From the NCBI RefSeq assembly GCF_009870125.1, contig NC_046681.1, forward strand, positions 18,241,001-18,305,000: a DNA stretch of 64,000 bases, written 5' to 3'. Position 1 is the first letter of the stretch. Each line of letters starts with the position of its first letter. Shown here piece after piece: positions 38,401 through 48,657 of this stretch. This DNA is from Drosophila pseudoobscura. Taxonomy: Eukaryota; Arthropoda; Insecta; Diptera; Drosophilidae. The notes beneath the pieces are model-generated. The model saw only the letters and a list, made by a program, of their open reading frames with translations. It ran no database searches and was not told the DNA's origin. Made by a program: the position numbers and the translations under genes.

Positions 38401-38977
38401 ATAATTGAAACCCGAGCCCGAAGCTAAAACTGATGCGTTCTCACATCTGGTTTCTGTTCTCCTTCTCCTTCCCGTTTCGGAACCCGTTTCCGAATAGGTC
38501 ATGGGCCTGACCTTCCTGGCAGCGGGCACATCCATTCCGGACTTGATTACCTCGGTGATTGTGGCACGCAAGGGATTCGGCGATATGGCCGTCTCCAGCT
38601 CCGTGGGCAGCAACATATTCGACGTGACCGTGGGGTAAGTAAATGCATATCCAAGTGTAGTAGTACTCGTACTACCGCTACTACTAATCCCGCTCCCGAG
38701 ATATCGAAAACTAATCTGAAATGAATGCGTTTCAAGCTTACCGATTCCCTGGCTGCTCTATGGCATCATCTACGGTGCGCCCGTTGAGGTGAACTCGGTG
38801 GGCATGGTGTGTTCCATAACCATTTTGTTTATGATGCTCGTATTCGTGGTGATGTCGATTGCCTGCTTCCGTTGGCGCATGAACAAGGGGTTGGGCTTTA
38901 CCATGTTTCTGTTGTATTTTGTCTTTGTCGCCGTCTCGCTGATGTTCGAATACGATGTTATCACCTGCCCCTTCTAA
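13739..38977 (+). CDS. Nckx30C: Nckx30C, K+-dependent Na+/Ca2+ exchanger (SLC24 family)
   Basis: A plasma-membrane exchanger that extrudes Ca2+ and K+ in return for Na+; the fly gene is known from photoreceptors and the nervous system. Exons 13739-14450, 23172-23788, 29589-29814, 33728-33909, 38102-38356, 38498-38634 and 38737-38977 join in phase into 789 residues. The order is an N-terminal hydrophobic segment, an acidic extracellular stretch, the alpha-1 ion-binding repeat (exon 2), a Ser/Gly-rich cytoplasmic loop (exons 3-4), the second membrane cluster (exons 5-7) and the alpha-2 repeat (exon 6). Both catalytic acids are present: Glu in GGSAPE and Asp in TSIPD. The start is uncertain: an in-frame ATG at 13481 would add 86 low-complexity residues. 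I chose 13739 for its CAAC start context. Nested genes lie in introns 1 and 2. Further cassette exons in the loop may have been missed. Confidence 0.93.
17062..17089 (+). CDS. Nckx30C: Probable alternative first coding exon of Nckx30C
   Basis: An ATG in excellent fly context (ATCAAAATG) opens nine codons (MPTTGKSNN) and stops at AAC G followed by GTACGT. The phase (one base) and the split Asp codon are the same as at the end of the main first exon, so it joins exon 23172 without a frame change. It follows about 300 bp of A-rich sequence that looks like a 5'UTR (16790-17061). The resulting protein would lack the signal-like segment and the acidic extracellular region and begin almost directly at the membrane core. 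Chance cannot be excluded for so short an exon. Confidence 0.4.
19919..19924 (-). terminator. Polyadenylation signal of the nested gene at 20135
   Basis: AATAAA on the minus strand, about 210 bp past the stop codon of the nested gene and the first canonical signal after it. Confidence 0.45.
20135..20524 (-). CDS. Uncharacterised 129-residue protein nested in Nckx30C intron 1
   Basis: A single-exon frame on the minus strand with strong G/C-ending codon bias, unlike the surrounding intron. The first true ATG is at 20524; the frame remains open further upstream but without an ATG. The protein has a Ser/His-rich N-terminus, a central Pro/Ala/Thr-rich region ([13 protein letters not shown]), then a basic segment ([18 protein letters not shown]) and a well-formed C-terminus ([20 protein letters not shown]). 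It has no signal peptide or membrane segment. I do not recognise the family. The conserved-looking C-terminus suggests a short binding motif in a mostly disordered protein. The upstream TATA and the initiator are not clear. Confidence 0.6.
   Translation of the reverse strand: MAATVSHSSSHGYGQEPLFVSRATIQLQLRSPAPPGPAAPPRIYEWHTQVATPPTPTASPSPTPEAAETAAKCIKQAGSAAHAATPKRYTPPRIMGTEAKRKNLPQTLGNFFEVERYESGWNRVTKRDF
20883..21180. repeat. Threefold repeat with a TCACGC-ACCATCGCTA core
   Basis: The core TCACGCNACCATCGCTA occurs at 20883, 21024 and 21162, spaced 141 and 138 bp. The spacers are diverged but share scattered words, so this looks like an old tandem array of about 140 bp or a phased binding-site cluster. 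It lies between the two minus-strand candidates in the intron. Confidence 0.55.
21835..22169 (-). CDS. Weak two-exon gene candidate or gene remnant
   Basis: On the minus strand, ATG at 22169 opens five codons (MPAGR) ending at a GTGAGC donor. A 107-nt intron follows with a good pyrimidine tract and TTTCAG acceptor. Exon 2 (22047-21835) adds 70 codons in phase, with reasonable codon use (for example [17 protein letters not shown]). After its stop, an overlapping second frame continues open to 21641 ([16 protein letters not shown]), which could mean a frameshifted remnant. I recognise no family. No promoter or polyadenylation signal is convincing. Confidence 0.22.
22557..22598. repeat. GAC/GGC triplet microsatellite
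   Basis: Imperfect run of GAC and GGC triplets in Nckx30C intron 1. Confidence 0.8.
23172..23788 (+). CDS. Nckx30C: Nckx30C coding exon 2: membrane core 1 with alpha-1 repeat
   Basis: This exon encodes residues 238-443: a loop, then hydrophobic segments beginning at [18 protein letters not shown], then the alpha-1 repeat ([20 protein letters not shown] through [16 protein letters not shown]). The Glu of SAPE, about residue 320, is the conserved ion ligand. Two further membrane segments lie near [11 protein letters not shown] and [12 protein letters not shown]. The exon ends in phase 0 at GCA followed by GTAAGT. Confidence 0.95.
26011..26622 (-). CDS. Uncharacterised 203-residue membrane protein nested in Nckx30C intron 2
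   Basis: A single-exon gene on the minus strand with strong codon bias and its own TATA/initiator promoter. Two hydrophobic segments near the N-terminus (about residues 6-25, [20 protein letters not shown], and 48-72, [20 protein letters not shown]) predict a two-pass or hairpin membrane protein. The long cytoplasmic tail is basic and Ser/Thr/Pro-rich with possible phosphosites ([16 protein letters not shown]). I do not recognise the family. The C-terminus is odd: the annotated frame stops at 26011, but the frame one base behind stays open from 26116 to 25958 and reads as well-biased coding sequence ending [11 protein letters not shown] frameshift in this lineage or a sequence error is therefore possible. 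Confidence 0.75.
   Translation of the reverse strand: MFQKRIIELIVVLLYWMVITPAVYKICKDKNIIQVDMNHLLDTVAEHCTFGLCLMVGYVILYRIVIFIYMKLKVCDIQMWHNLKKTQDDPEANLSKKSHYQAVSTENIDTVDSGKKRPMTPRMIRTISNPLLIESDLARIHVKHETRPLQSATLPRLQHAQVHASPSPSLRSAPPVPRQPANVYNQGVIMSPKVLMPGHPDRV
26740..26772 (-). promoter_or_regulatory. TATA box and initiator of the nested membrane-protein gene
   Basis: On the minus strand, TATATA starts at 26772 and an initiator-like TCATTT places the start at 26740, 32 bp downstream. The 5'UTR of 117 nt is A-rich and reaches the ATG at 26622 without a needed splice. The same TATA sequence is palindromic and reads TATATAAA on the plus strand, but no coding exon fits there. Confidence 0.6.
29589..29814 (+). 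CDS. Nckx30C: Nckx30C coding exon 3: Ser/Gly-rich cytoplasmic loop
   Basis: Encodes the first half of the large cytoplasmic loop between the two membrane clusters (about residues 444-518), rich in Ser, Gly, Thr and Ala ([15 protein letters not shown]) and ending in a conserved-looking helix ([18 protein letters not shown]). The acceptor is CTTCAG and the donor is GTAAGT. It is phase 0 in and phase 1 out. The low-complexity loop is a plausible place for alternative splicing. Confidence 0.88.
29815..33727 (+). other. Nckx30C intron 3
   Basis: A 3.9-kb intron of A/C-rich simple sequence with many short ATATAC and CTCGTA words. No nested gene or extra exon that I can support. The acceptor at 33727 follows an unusually A-rich tract (33370-33720) rather than a pyrimidine tract. 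Confidence 0.7.
33728..33909 (+). CDS. Nckx30C: Nckx30C coding exon 4: cytoplasmic loop
   Basis: Encodes about residues 519-579 ([20 protein letters not shown] onwards, then [20 protein letters not shown]). It is phase 1 in and phase 0 out, with a GTAAGT donor. Codon use is strongly biased, in sharp contrast with the flanking A-rich intron. Confidence 0.88.
33910..38101 (+). other. Nckx30C intron 4
   Basis: A 4.2-kb intron of A/T-rich simple sequence with CA, TCTA and CAGCTA runs. A stretch after a possible acceptor near 35622 stays open for 30 codons but has no donor before its stop, so I did not call an exon. Confidence 0.65.
38102..38356 (+). CDS. Nckx30C: Nckx30C coding exon 5: start of second membrane cluster
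   Basis: Encodes 85 residues (about 580-664). A charged entry ([20 protein letters not shown]) is followed by two hydrophobic segments ([18 protein letters not shown] and [20 protein letters not shown]), as in the region before alpha-2 in all NCKX exchangers. Phase 0 at both ends. Confidence 0.93.
38498..38634 (+). CDS. Nckx30C: Nckx30C coding exon 6: alpha-2 repeat
   Basis: Encodes the alpha-2 ion-binding repeat ([20 protein letters not shown], then [14 protein letters not shown]). The Asp in TSIPD is the conserved cation ligand partnering the Glu in exon 2. Phase 2 at the 3' end. Confidence 0.95.
38737..38977 (+). CDS. Nckx30C: Nckx30C coding exon 7: last membrane segments and stop
   Basis: Completes the alpha-2 helix ([13 protein letters not shown]) and supplies two further membrane segments ([19 protein letters not shown] and [20 protein letters not shown]), ending ITCPF with TAA at 38975-38977. 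Confidence 0.95.
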
Positions 38978-41141
38978 ATACTTCTAAATATGAGGGGCAA
39001 GGGCAAAGACAAAATAGTACCAACAGTTACCGAGGGGTACCAATATACCACATACATAGATGCATAGATAATATCGAAGATATATATCGCAGATATACCG
39101 AAAAGAGATTGAGATACAAAAAACGTGTTGTTCGATGGCGAATCTCTCATCCAATTAGCTAAATTATATACAAAGCAAATTAATGAATGAATAACAAATT
39201 AATTAACAATGGACTAAAGCTAAATAATCGAATTGTTAAACAGACACAGATGCAGACACAGACACAGACACAGATACATTCACACATACACATCCATACA
39301 CGAAAACATGCGAAAACTTAACGTTAAAATGCGAGTTAGTTAGTGCCAGCGTTTCTTTTTCGAAAGACATTTACTTTAAAGTATTTAGCCGCAGCTTTTT
39401 ATGCACCCTCTACCCTGTATCCTGTACCCTATACCCCTCTATACTCTACGAACTCTGTCGTATCTATCTATCTATCTATCTATCTACGATCTACGATGAT
39501 CTACTATGAGCATTCTTATTAGAAAGAAAGACGAACAATGGCTTCCCAACCAATTACTATCTATCTATGTATCCACCTAAGGGTTTGGGTTTAAACTACT
39601 CTAATGGATTAAACGAAGACAAATACTATATATATATATATGAAAATCTTGGCACCAGGCACAAGCCAATCACGATATGCAGATACGATAAAGAAGAGCA
39701 AAGAGCCAGCAACCAAGCAACCAAGCAAACAAACAGCAAAAAATGCTACTACTTTTGTCGCCTTTCAGTTGCGTGCTCTACTAAGATTTCTTCTCCTAAA
39801 AGCTTTATCCAAGAGCCTCTCTCTAAACTCTATCTCTAGTTTAACGACCTATAAACATACATACGGAATACGGAATACGGAGGAATATATACCCCCCCCC
39901 CACATACCCTCACACGCACACTTACAACATCGCATACTCCTATATATTGACCTACACTACATGTATTGATTAAGTGATAATTTGCGTACTTATTAAACAA
40001 GCAAAAGCAAGGGCAAAACTCTCAAAGTAAGCTACAAATATACTCGAAACAAAAATCGAATCAAAGCGAGCAGGAAGCGAACAGGAGACGAATGTTAGGA
40101 ATACTTTAAATCATTTTGCTAATGCATTTGCCACACACCAAAACAAAACAAAAAGCAAAAACCAAAACATTATGATTATCGATTATACTGATTGAAATTC
40201 AAAGTCCAATTCTAATTCTAGTTATGATTATGATTCTAGTTCTGATCCTAATTCTAATTCTAATACTTATTCTAATTCTTGTTGGCGTGTAGAACGAGCA
40301 GAGTTTAAATTTAAATTTAAATTTAAATTGAAACCATATTTATTATAGACTATTTCCAATCCAAAAACTAAAACCAACTTATAACAAACCAAAAAAAAGA
40401 AAACAAAAACTAAACCAAAACCAAAACTAATTTCATAGACTTTTTTGCTTAATGAAGAGTCAAGTCCCCCAAAAAGTACTTATATATATGAGCATATAAA
40501 CATATTGATATATATATATATACTATATATATTAAACGACATATAAAACGATATTTAAACGAAATACGAAAGAAAATCAACTTGCTCTCTTTATTTAGAA
40601 CGTACGTAACATTTTTCTAAACTAAAACTAAAACTAAAACCAAAACTAAAACTAAAATCCCAAAACTCGTATTAACAAAAAGGTGGCCGCAAGCCGAGAA
40701 AAAGCAAATGCAAATGCAAAAGATTAAGAAAAAAGAATGGAAGATAATTTAACATAATACGCATACATATATACACGTAAAAATATACATACATTATATA
40801 TTTTATATATAAAAGAAGATAACTTACTATATACATACATACTATATATATATACATATATACATATATGCAAAAACTATACTTAAGTAGGCAATGTATG
40901 TATCTAACGGAAATCCAATCGTTTGCATATGGCTCGCAATCAAGTTGAGGAAATGACAGAACAACAACAAACATGACACAACAAAAGCAAGGAGACACAA
41001 AGATACACACCCATACACAGCCATACACGAACGAACATACATAAACATACACATACACAAACATACACACATAGAACAGAAAGCAATAATTTTTATTACC
41101 AGAGATCTAGAAGGAAGCAGTGACATAACTTTATATACGAG

Positions 41142-41176
<35 letters not shown>

Positions 41177-44100
41177 TGTACACCGATCCGATTCGAAACT
41201 CGAAACTGTATATCAAAGCAGCAGCAAACAGCAGAAGTCGTAGTGGAAGGCCATCGGAAATAGTTATATATGAATATACATACATACATGCATGCGTCTA
41301 TGCAGATGCAGATACAGATATACACATATGTGCTGTACTGTAAAGTAATGTATTTGATGAATAATGCGATATGCAAATGCAAATGCAAGAATTAACGTAA
41401 CTAAGTGGCTGCTCTTACACCCCATGGGTGCAGTGCATTCGATTGCACACAGATATATATATACATATATATATGATAAATAATATAATATATACATATA
41501 TATAGATTATGGACAGAGACCGGAGATCACATCTACAGCGGAGAAGACCGTAACACCAAAAAGCTGAAACAGAAACAGACAGGAGCCAGGAGAAGAAGAC
41601 ATTGTACAAAAACACCCCCTACGACGCACACACGGTCTAGACTTGGATCGAAACAATGCTCGTTCTCTCTATATATAAGGCACACTCCATACCTGCCATT
41701 CTAAGCACCATTCTAGGGTGAGCTGAGATCTTGGGATCAGTTCTTCTACGATATATGTATGGGGTTCCCTAGCATGCCTTAAACCAAACCAAATGTGAAT
41801 AGGGAACTATTTTTGAAACTTCTCGTTAAGCCTTCTAATATACTTCTCCCTTGCTTCTCAGCCCTCATTGTCTCTCTCTCTCGACACGAAAACTATTGAC
41901 TGTAGTCCATCGATATCGATATAATAGATATATCCCAACTAGCAAGCTCACTTCTCACGAGTAGATTGCCTCGGTCGCCAGGCTTTAACAGAGACAACTT
42001 CCAAGAACAAACAAATTAACTTAATCTTTTATACATGCTGTATGTTAACCTACTCGTAAACAAAAAACGAAAGCGAAACAAAAGCGAATAAAAAACCTAA
42101 AAAATATCTTCCAAATTAACTTTAAAAACCAAGTCATATATAAAGATAATGATATATAGCGAGCAAATACTTGAAAACTAAACGAACATTCATACTTAAC
42201 TGAGTACATCTTATTAGCAACTAACAAGAAGAACACCCAGCAATTACTTGTACTAAAGATTCTCCTCACTCACAACACACACACACACAATCACACATAT
42301 CGCGCCCACTTTTCTCTATAAAAAAGGTACACGAAAAGTACAAAAACCTATGTAGGCACTACTACTATGCTATGATATCCGATATCCCAAGAACGTAACT
42401 AACAGAATCGACAAATTGTTAACGAACAGATACATTTAGCTTTGTGAGGCACTCTTCTCCTTAATGAAAAGCAAATCAAAAGCTAATCGCAATGAGCAAT
42501 GAACAATATTACATTGACACACCACCCAGCCCCCAAGAACCACTATCCCATGTCCCCACATCACCCCGATCGCATCATTACCGAACGCACACACAGAACA
42601 CACACACACACAAATGTCGAGTGGCCGTAGAAATCGCGCTTTAAGAAGAAGTATATACAAGAAATATATATATATATATGTATATACACAGATATATATA
42701 TGAAATTGTTATGGTTATAGATTTTTAACAAGTTGAATAATTGCGTAAAAAGTAAAAGGGACAAAAACCAAATGGAAAATACAAAAAAAAATTGTTGAAA
42801 CATTAGCAAAAAACGTTCATAAGACATAAACGAAGCGTAAGGAAGAGAAGAGAACAAATAATAATAATTATAAAAAAAAGCAGAAGAAAGCGAAACGAAA
42901 CGAAACAGATATAGTAATGCTATATATACTTTATGAAATATTTAACTATGAAAATAAAAATCATTGTTTGAAATTAAAGTAAAAAAAAGTAAACTTACTA
43001 AAAAAAAACTTAAAAAAAAAACAAATATTCGGTGTTTGCTAATTTTGTGTCCCCGACCAAATTTTGAGTTTGCAGAAAAACCCAACCGTAAGTATAGCCC
43101 GATTGATTTGTATAATTCCTTCCGATCAATTGGCATTTTAACGACCTCAAGTATGAATATATTCGAACATTTGTATGAAATTAGCAAACACACAAAACAA
43201 ACCTAAGCACAGACCATTCGAAAGCATTTCTAGAGATGTGGCCACAACAATTACTACGAGTACGCTCTCAAGTCAATCACCTATAACAATCGTCTGTAAC
43301 TGTAACTGTAACTGTAACTGAACAACAAAACTACCAGAATAAACACCAAGAAATACTCGTACGAACATAACTTATGCGAACGATCCAAAGATCTAACGAT
43401 CTTACGATCCTACGATCTTACGAACGAACGAACAAACAAACGAGCACATAATCATTGATTTCAGCTTTAAATAATCTATAAACTAGACTTAAACTAGACC
43501 GTACTACTTATATAGAACACACATATACAACACAAGTAATGATATATATATTGACTTTTATAAACAAGTACTATATATTACGAGTACGTCTGTGGATGGG
43601 ATTTTATTACGCAAACCGTTGAAAGAGAATTACTTTTTTTAATACGAATACGAATACTAAATACGATTACGAATACAAATAGAACAAGTGAAATGCAATG
43701 TATACAATACTTACATATATTCGATTATACAATATTTAGAGAGCGTTCAAGTTGCGTCCGTTGTATAAACACAAGAAACACAGCAAACAATAAATTTTGG
43801 CAGCCGCGTGAAACGAAACGGAACGGAACGGAACTGAACTGGCGCTCGGCTTCGATTTGTTTTTCGATTTTTCGTTCGATAACGATAGCGCTACCGAACA
43901 CGAATAAAATAACGACAGCCAAAGCAAATATGAATATATGAATCCAGTAAAAAGTAATAGTTAACATATTGGTAGACTTATTTAACAATTTTATAGCGTT
44001 TTCAAATTTATAAGTGTACGAACAAGATGCGTTTATTATTTGTAATGCCAGCGATGTAGCGATGTATCAAACGGGGACCGGACACATCAGTATATAGTGC

Positions 44101-45580
44101 GTGAACGTGAATATACATATATAGCCGTCGTGTGTAATACAATTATCATTACCCACCAAAAGATTTTGCGTTGTTAAGTTTTGATTTTTGTACTTGTTGT
44201 TGGACTTTTACTTTACGAATGTGTATTTTTTCGAAAAAGAAAACCAAAACAGAACGGCACGGACTGCACGGACAGGTTGAGTGTTGAAGATGAGCATGTA
44301 ATTAGTACAGAGGGAGAGAAAAAGAGAGAGAGTCGAGTAATTTTAATAGTGAACAATGAGAGTATTATAATAACAGACATTAATTTTAATAACTGATACG
44401 CTTCTAGCACATAAGATTGTACAAATGATTTATATACATAATAACGACAAACCACGAAAAAAGCGAACAAACACAGAAGTCGGGCTTCAGTTATGGTCAA
44501 ATCGAAGAACACTATATATCCCAACCCCCCTATGTTGCTGTTAGTCATCGGAGGACTCCAACGCCTCGGGCCCCATACCGTCTTCGGCCTTACAAACATT
44601 CGAATGATGAATATATAATGAAATACAGCGAGTTATTTACTTTATACAAGTACGTCTGGTTAACGACATTTAGATTTTGTACAAAACACACACACACACA
44701 CATTGCCACACCGAAACACGCCTCATTCCCGCACCCTCCCCAAAAACCGCGAAGCAAAACCCATTCGGAACCCATGGGTTGAGAGATCATCAAAACGAAA
44801 AGAAGTTCAGGAGCAAAAGGAGTAAAGCAAATCAAATATATAGTCAATTTCTAAACGATACATGCAAACATATATAGTATGGCTGGCACTCAAAAAATAT
44901 ACAATATATGAAACAAGAATTATATAAAGTTATATAAAAGCATTTTAAAGGATCGGGAATCGGGAGCAGAGGAAAGGAAGAGTGAAGCCTAAAGCCGATT
45001 GGAGCGGTTCGGATCTGATCGGAATGGAACGGCACGGAACGACACTTATGTAAATCAAAACGAAGCTATAGCAAATAAAAACCAAATGTTAACTAGTTAT
45101 TTAGGTGAAATATACAACAAATCACACTCAGATACAGATGCAGATAAAGATAACGATAAAGATACAGATACAGAACGAGGAGCAGATACACAGATGCATT
45201 TACATTGCAGACACCCACACACACACAACACACAAACACTAACACGGACACACGAACGTCTGTAACGGTGTGAATACGCCGTTACGTCGCCAGAGTTGTA
45301 GCAGAGCCGCAGCAAACGAATAAAGAAACGAAAGAAAGAAGCAAATACCGAAAAGAAATGACCGTTTAATAAACTTTTGTTATTAAAAATGCAACCAGAC
45401 GTAAATTGCAGTTGATTGCAGTAAAGCATGTTGCGAAAACCAAAACGAAGTTAATGTTCAAACTAACTAATATATAACGAATATTATATAATACAACAAA
45501 CTTAGACTGTATGTTATTTTCTCAATACAATACCTATAAAAAAAACAATAAAAACAGATTCAATAAAATGAGTTATCCAA
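38978..45580 (+). other. Nckx30C: Probable long 3'UTR of Nckx30C
   Basis: For about 6.5 kb after the stop the plus strand is strongly A-rich and T/G-poor, full of AAAC, AACG and TATA words, with no coding frame. The bias is abrupt at both ends, which suggests one long transcribed 3'UTR, as is common for fly neural genes. Two AATAAA signals at 45547 and 45562 are good candidates for the distal end, and internal AATAAA copies (for example near 45366) could give shorter forms. An AAATTT tandem run lies at 40304-40329. Confidence 0.5.
45547..45567 (+). terminator. Nckx30C: Distal polyadenylation signals of Nckx30C
   Basis: AATAAA at 45547-45552 and 45562-45567, at the point where the A-rich compositional bias ends. 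Confidence 0.4.
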
Positions 45581-46136
45581 ATGCAGCACATGGCGTCTTC
45601 ACTTTTCAAATTTCCCGCTTACCCAAATCACTTGTTATCGATAAGGTGGCAGCGCTGCATAAGTTGGGTGCTGTAAAACGTCCATTACATGGTGGCAACA
45701 TTAAATTTGTATGGGCCAGACTCATGTGGCCCGCAACATGGGCAACATTCTGCATACCCTGGGGAAAAGTTTGTCACAAAATCTAATAAAAGCAAGTATT
45801 TAATATAAGCCAGTCAAGTAGAAAACTTGGATAGTATATACACGGGATATTTTGAAAATGTTTTGGTATATTTCTGAGGTATCGGTATTATCGATAATAT
45901 ATATAGCCATTATTTGCAGGCTGACCATTTCTGATATTTTTAATACATTTTTTAAATCTCATTTTAAGCGGTACATAGAAATCCAATAAAAGCAAGTATA
46001 TAGAAGAGGCGGGTCAAGTAGAAAATGAATTCACTAATCGGATAAAATTATGGTGGCATGGCTAAATGTTCTATCTAGCTAGTAATATTCCACGGAATAT
46101 CAAAAACGAGGAATATGGATGGAACTTTGATAATTC
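45581..46136. repeat. Dispersed repeat-like segment left of pes
   Basis: Two parts of this stretch have diverged relatives in the same orientation at 58.1-58.8 kb. The GGCAACATT...CCCGCAACATGG...CATACCCT...GGAAAA part (about 45693-45770) matches about 58170-58245. The CTAGCTAGTAATAT part (46075-46118) matches 58720-58763. A 72-codon frame at 45568-45786 lies in the first part and contains a DRE (TATCGATA, 45636). I find no family for it and regard it as repeat sequence. Confidence 0.5.
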
Positions 46137-46293
46137 GTCAGTATATTTTTTAACTGAGACGGTATATTTTGGTATATCGGTATATATTTATGTTATCGGT
46201 ATCGATACCACGTGCACGTGTTTTCAAGCGTTTTTATTAAAGTTGTTATAAATTTTACTATTTTTACTGTCTCCGCCGCCTATTTGCGCCTCA
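46137..46293 (+). promoter_or_regulatory. pes: pes core promoter: Motif 6, DRE, tandem E-boxes, initiator
   Basis: In order: a perfect match to the fly housekeeping promoter Motif 6 at 46137-46148, DRE (TATCGATA) at 46200-46207, two abutting CACGTG E-boxes at 46209-46214 and 46215-46220, and a TCAGTG initiator at 46291-46296 (start about 46293). CACGTG is the Myc/Max site and DRE binds DREF; both are typical of ribosome-biogenesis genes. From 46200 onward the sequence is an inverted near-copy of the hoip promoter. Confidence 0.7.
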
Positions 46294-46434
46294 GTGAAGC
46301 TGCAAGCCGAGAGGTTTAATTTTGATTATATTCCAACCAACAACTAAACGCGACCGAAAACATAAAAAACGTGTGTTTTGTCTGTATAAATCTTATTTTA
46401 CCAGACAAAAAGGGCTTTTTGCCAACAATCCACA

Positions 46435-48550
46435 ATGAGACGTCCGAAGAAGGTAAGTGGAAGATCAATCGCACCATTTCAGACACCGCTGTGAGGTTAT
46501 GTGGTTGGAGCACCTTCATGCAGCATGTAAATAACTCGATCTTGTCCTACGCAGTACGAAGCCGGAGAGGCCACCCAGTACATCAGTCGTCGGGCGGCGA
46601 TTCGGAAGCTGCAGCTGTCGCTGAACGACTTCCGCCGTCTGTGCATCCTCAAGGGTGTCTATCCGCGCGAGCCGAAGCACAGGCGTCGCGCCCAGAAGGG
46701 TTCCTCGGAGATCAAGATCCTGTACCACACCAAGGACATTCGGTTCCTGCTGCACGAGTCCATTGTGTGGACGCTGCGTGATTACAAGGTAAGTGGAATG
46801 AAGAATGGCGTCTGTAACGTCCTCTTGAATGGTTCCCCTCTTTTAGATCTTTGCCAAGAAAACCAGCCGCGACCGCGCCATCAAAGATTTTCGCAACCTG
46901 AAGCGCAGATTGGCCCTGTTCCCCGAAATCAAGCTCGATCACATTGTCAAGGAACGCTATCCGACCTTCATAGACGCCCTCAAGGACCTGGACGATTGCC
47001 TGACCCTGCTCTTTCTGTTCAGCACCTTCCCCTCGCTGCATCTGATTCCTCGCGAGCAGTCGAACCTGTGCCGGCGACTGACCATCGAGTTCCTGCACTA
47101 TGTAATCGCCTCCAAGTCGCTGCGCAAGGTATTCATCTCCATCAAGGGCTACTACTTCCAGGCCGAGATCAAGGGCCAGAAGGTCACCTGGATTATGCCT
47201 CACTACTACCCCTTCAAGCCGCAATCGCGCCAGGAGGTTGACTTTAAGGTCATGTCCATTTTCGTGGAGTTCTACACAATCCTGCAGGGCTTTACCAACT
47301 TCCGTCTTTTCCACGGCCTCAACCTGGCCTATCCGCCTCAGTTCCCCTCCAGCCTGCTGCAAGACAATGAGGACACGTTCAAGGACGAAGCCAGTTTCGT
47401 GTCCGACCGCATTGCCGCCCTGAACTTTGAGCTGCTGCGCACAGACAAGGTGCAGGAGGACGAGGAGGAGCCCGACATTGACATGGAGCTGCTGGAGCAG
47501 GACGGCGACTCGAAGCGCATCATCAAAATGAAGCAGGAGGCCCAAGAGGTGTCCCGCCTGCGCACCCTCTTCAAGGGTCTAAAGTTCTTTATCAATCGCG
47601 AGGTCCCCCGCGAGCCCCTCGTCATCCTCATTCGTTCCTTTGGCGGCAAGGTCTCCTGGGACGCGTCTGTCTTCCCCGGTGCCACCTTCGCCGAGAACGA
47701 CGAGACCATCACCCACCAGATCGTGGACAGACCCAGCCTGAGCACACAGTACATCTCCAGGGACTACATTCAGCCCCAGTGGCTCTTTGACTGCGTCAAC
47801 CAGCGCCAGTTGCTGCCCACCAACGACTACTTCCTCGGCGAGACTCTTCCACCCCATCTCTCACCATTCGTCGACTCCAAGCGCGACTCGTACATACCGC
47901 CCGAGGAGAAGGCCCTCCACGATCCCTCATTAATCGAGACTCATGGTAAGTTGTCCGGATTCTCCCTGATCTCAAATATGTCTTATAAATTGCATCTTTC
48001 TTTAGAGCAAAGTGAGGAAGAGTCCGAAGAGGACGAAGCCGAGAAAGAGGAGGAGGAGGCTGACCAGGAACTGCTCGATGCCCAGCTGCAGCTGGCCTAT
48101 CAGCAGGAGACGGCGGAGTACAAGAAGTACGGCGGCCCCGATGGTGTCAACGAAGACGAAGAAGACCTCAGCGAAGAGGATGATGAAGAAGACGATGACG
48201 AGGAAGACGTTGATAAGGAGGATGTCGATGAGCAGACCAAGCGCAAGCAGCAGGAGAAGGAAAAGATGTCCGTGCAGTCGGGCAAAGTGCACAAAGTGAA
48301 CAAGCGGCAGGTGCACAAGGCCGAGGTGGACGAGCACCGCCTGCAGGCGCGCATGGTCAAGCCGCGCCACCGCAACCTCTTCCGCAAGCTGATCCGCGAG
48401 AAGCAGACCAAGGAGAAGGAGGAGTGGCTGCTGCGCAAGAAGCGCCGGAACATCGACGCCGACAACAAGGAGGCCAAAAAGGCGGCGAAGCGAGAGGCCC
48501 GCAAGCAGGCGGCCGAGGCAGCCGCCCGGGCCGCCAAGCTGGTGAAGTGA
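46435..48550 (+). CDS. pes: pescadillo, 60S ribosome biogenesis factor
   Basis: Nucleolar protein of the PeBoW complex (with BOP1 and WDR12), needed for ITS2 processing and large-subunit maturation. Exons 46435-46452, 46555-46788, 46847-47945 and 48006-48550 give 631 residues, the usual length for insects. The first exon holds only six codons (MRRPKK). The Pescadillo N-terminal domain covers about residues 1-280. A BRCT domain lies at about 328-425 ([20 protein letters not shown], with the Trp of QPQWLFDCV). A long acidic region and a basic Lys/Arg/Ala coiled coil complete the C-terminus. The last intron (47946-48005) is 60 nt, contains no in-frame stop and keeps the frame, so a retained form would still be translated with 20 extra residues. 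The gene meets pelo tail to tail. Confidence 0.97.
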
Positions 48551-48593
48551 GGCGGTGGGATGCTGTGTTGGAGTCTTGATCTAGGTATAAAAC

Positions 48594-48599
48594 AATAAA
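48594..48599 (+). terminator. pes: pes polyadenylation signal
   Basis: AATAAA 43 bases after the pes stop. Confidence 0.7.
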
Positions 48600-48657
48600 A
48601 AATGATAATGTCAATCAAAATCCATCAGATCCTCTGTATTTTCATGTATATATAATT

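Noticed and set aside
46712..47545. 277-codon antisense frame across pes exon 3
   Set aside because: A mirror of biased codons in the recognised gene on the other strand; no independent support.
48002..48370. Antisense hydrophobic frame across the acidic part of pes
   Set aside because: Reverse reading of Glu/Asp/Lys codons gives Leu/Phe/Val, mimicking a membrane protein.
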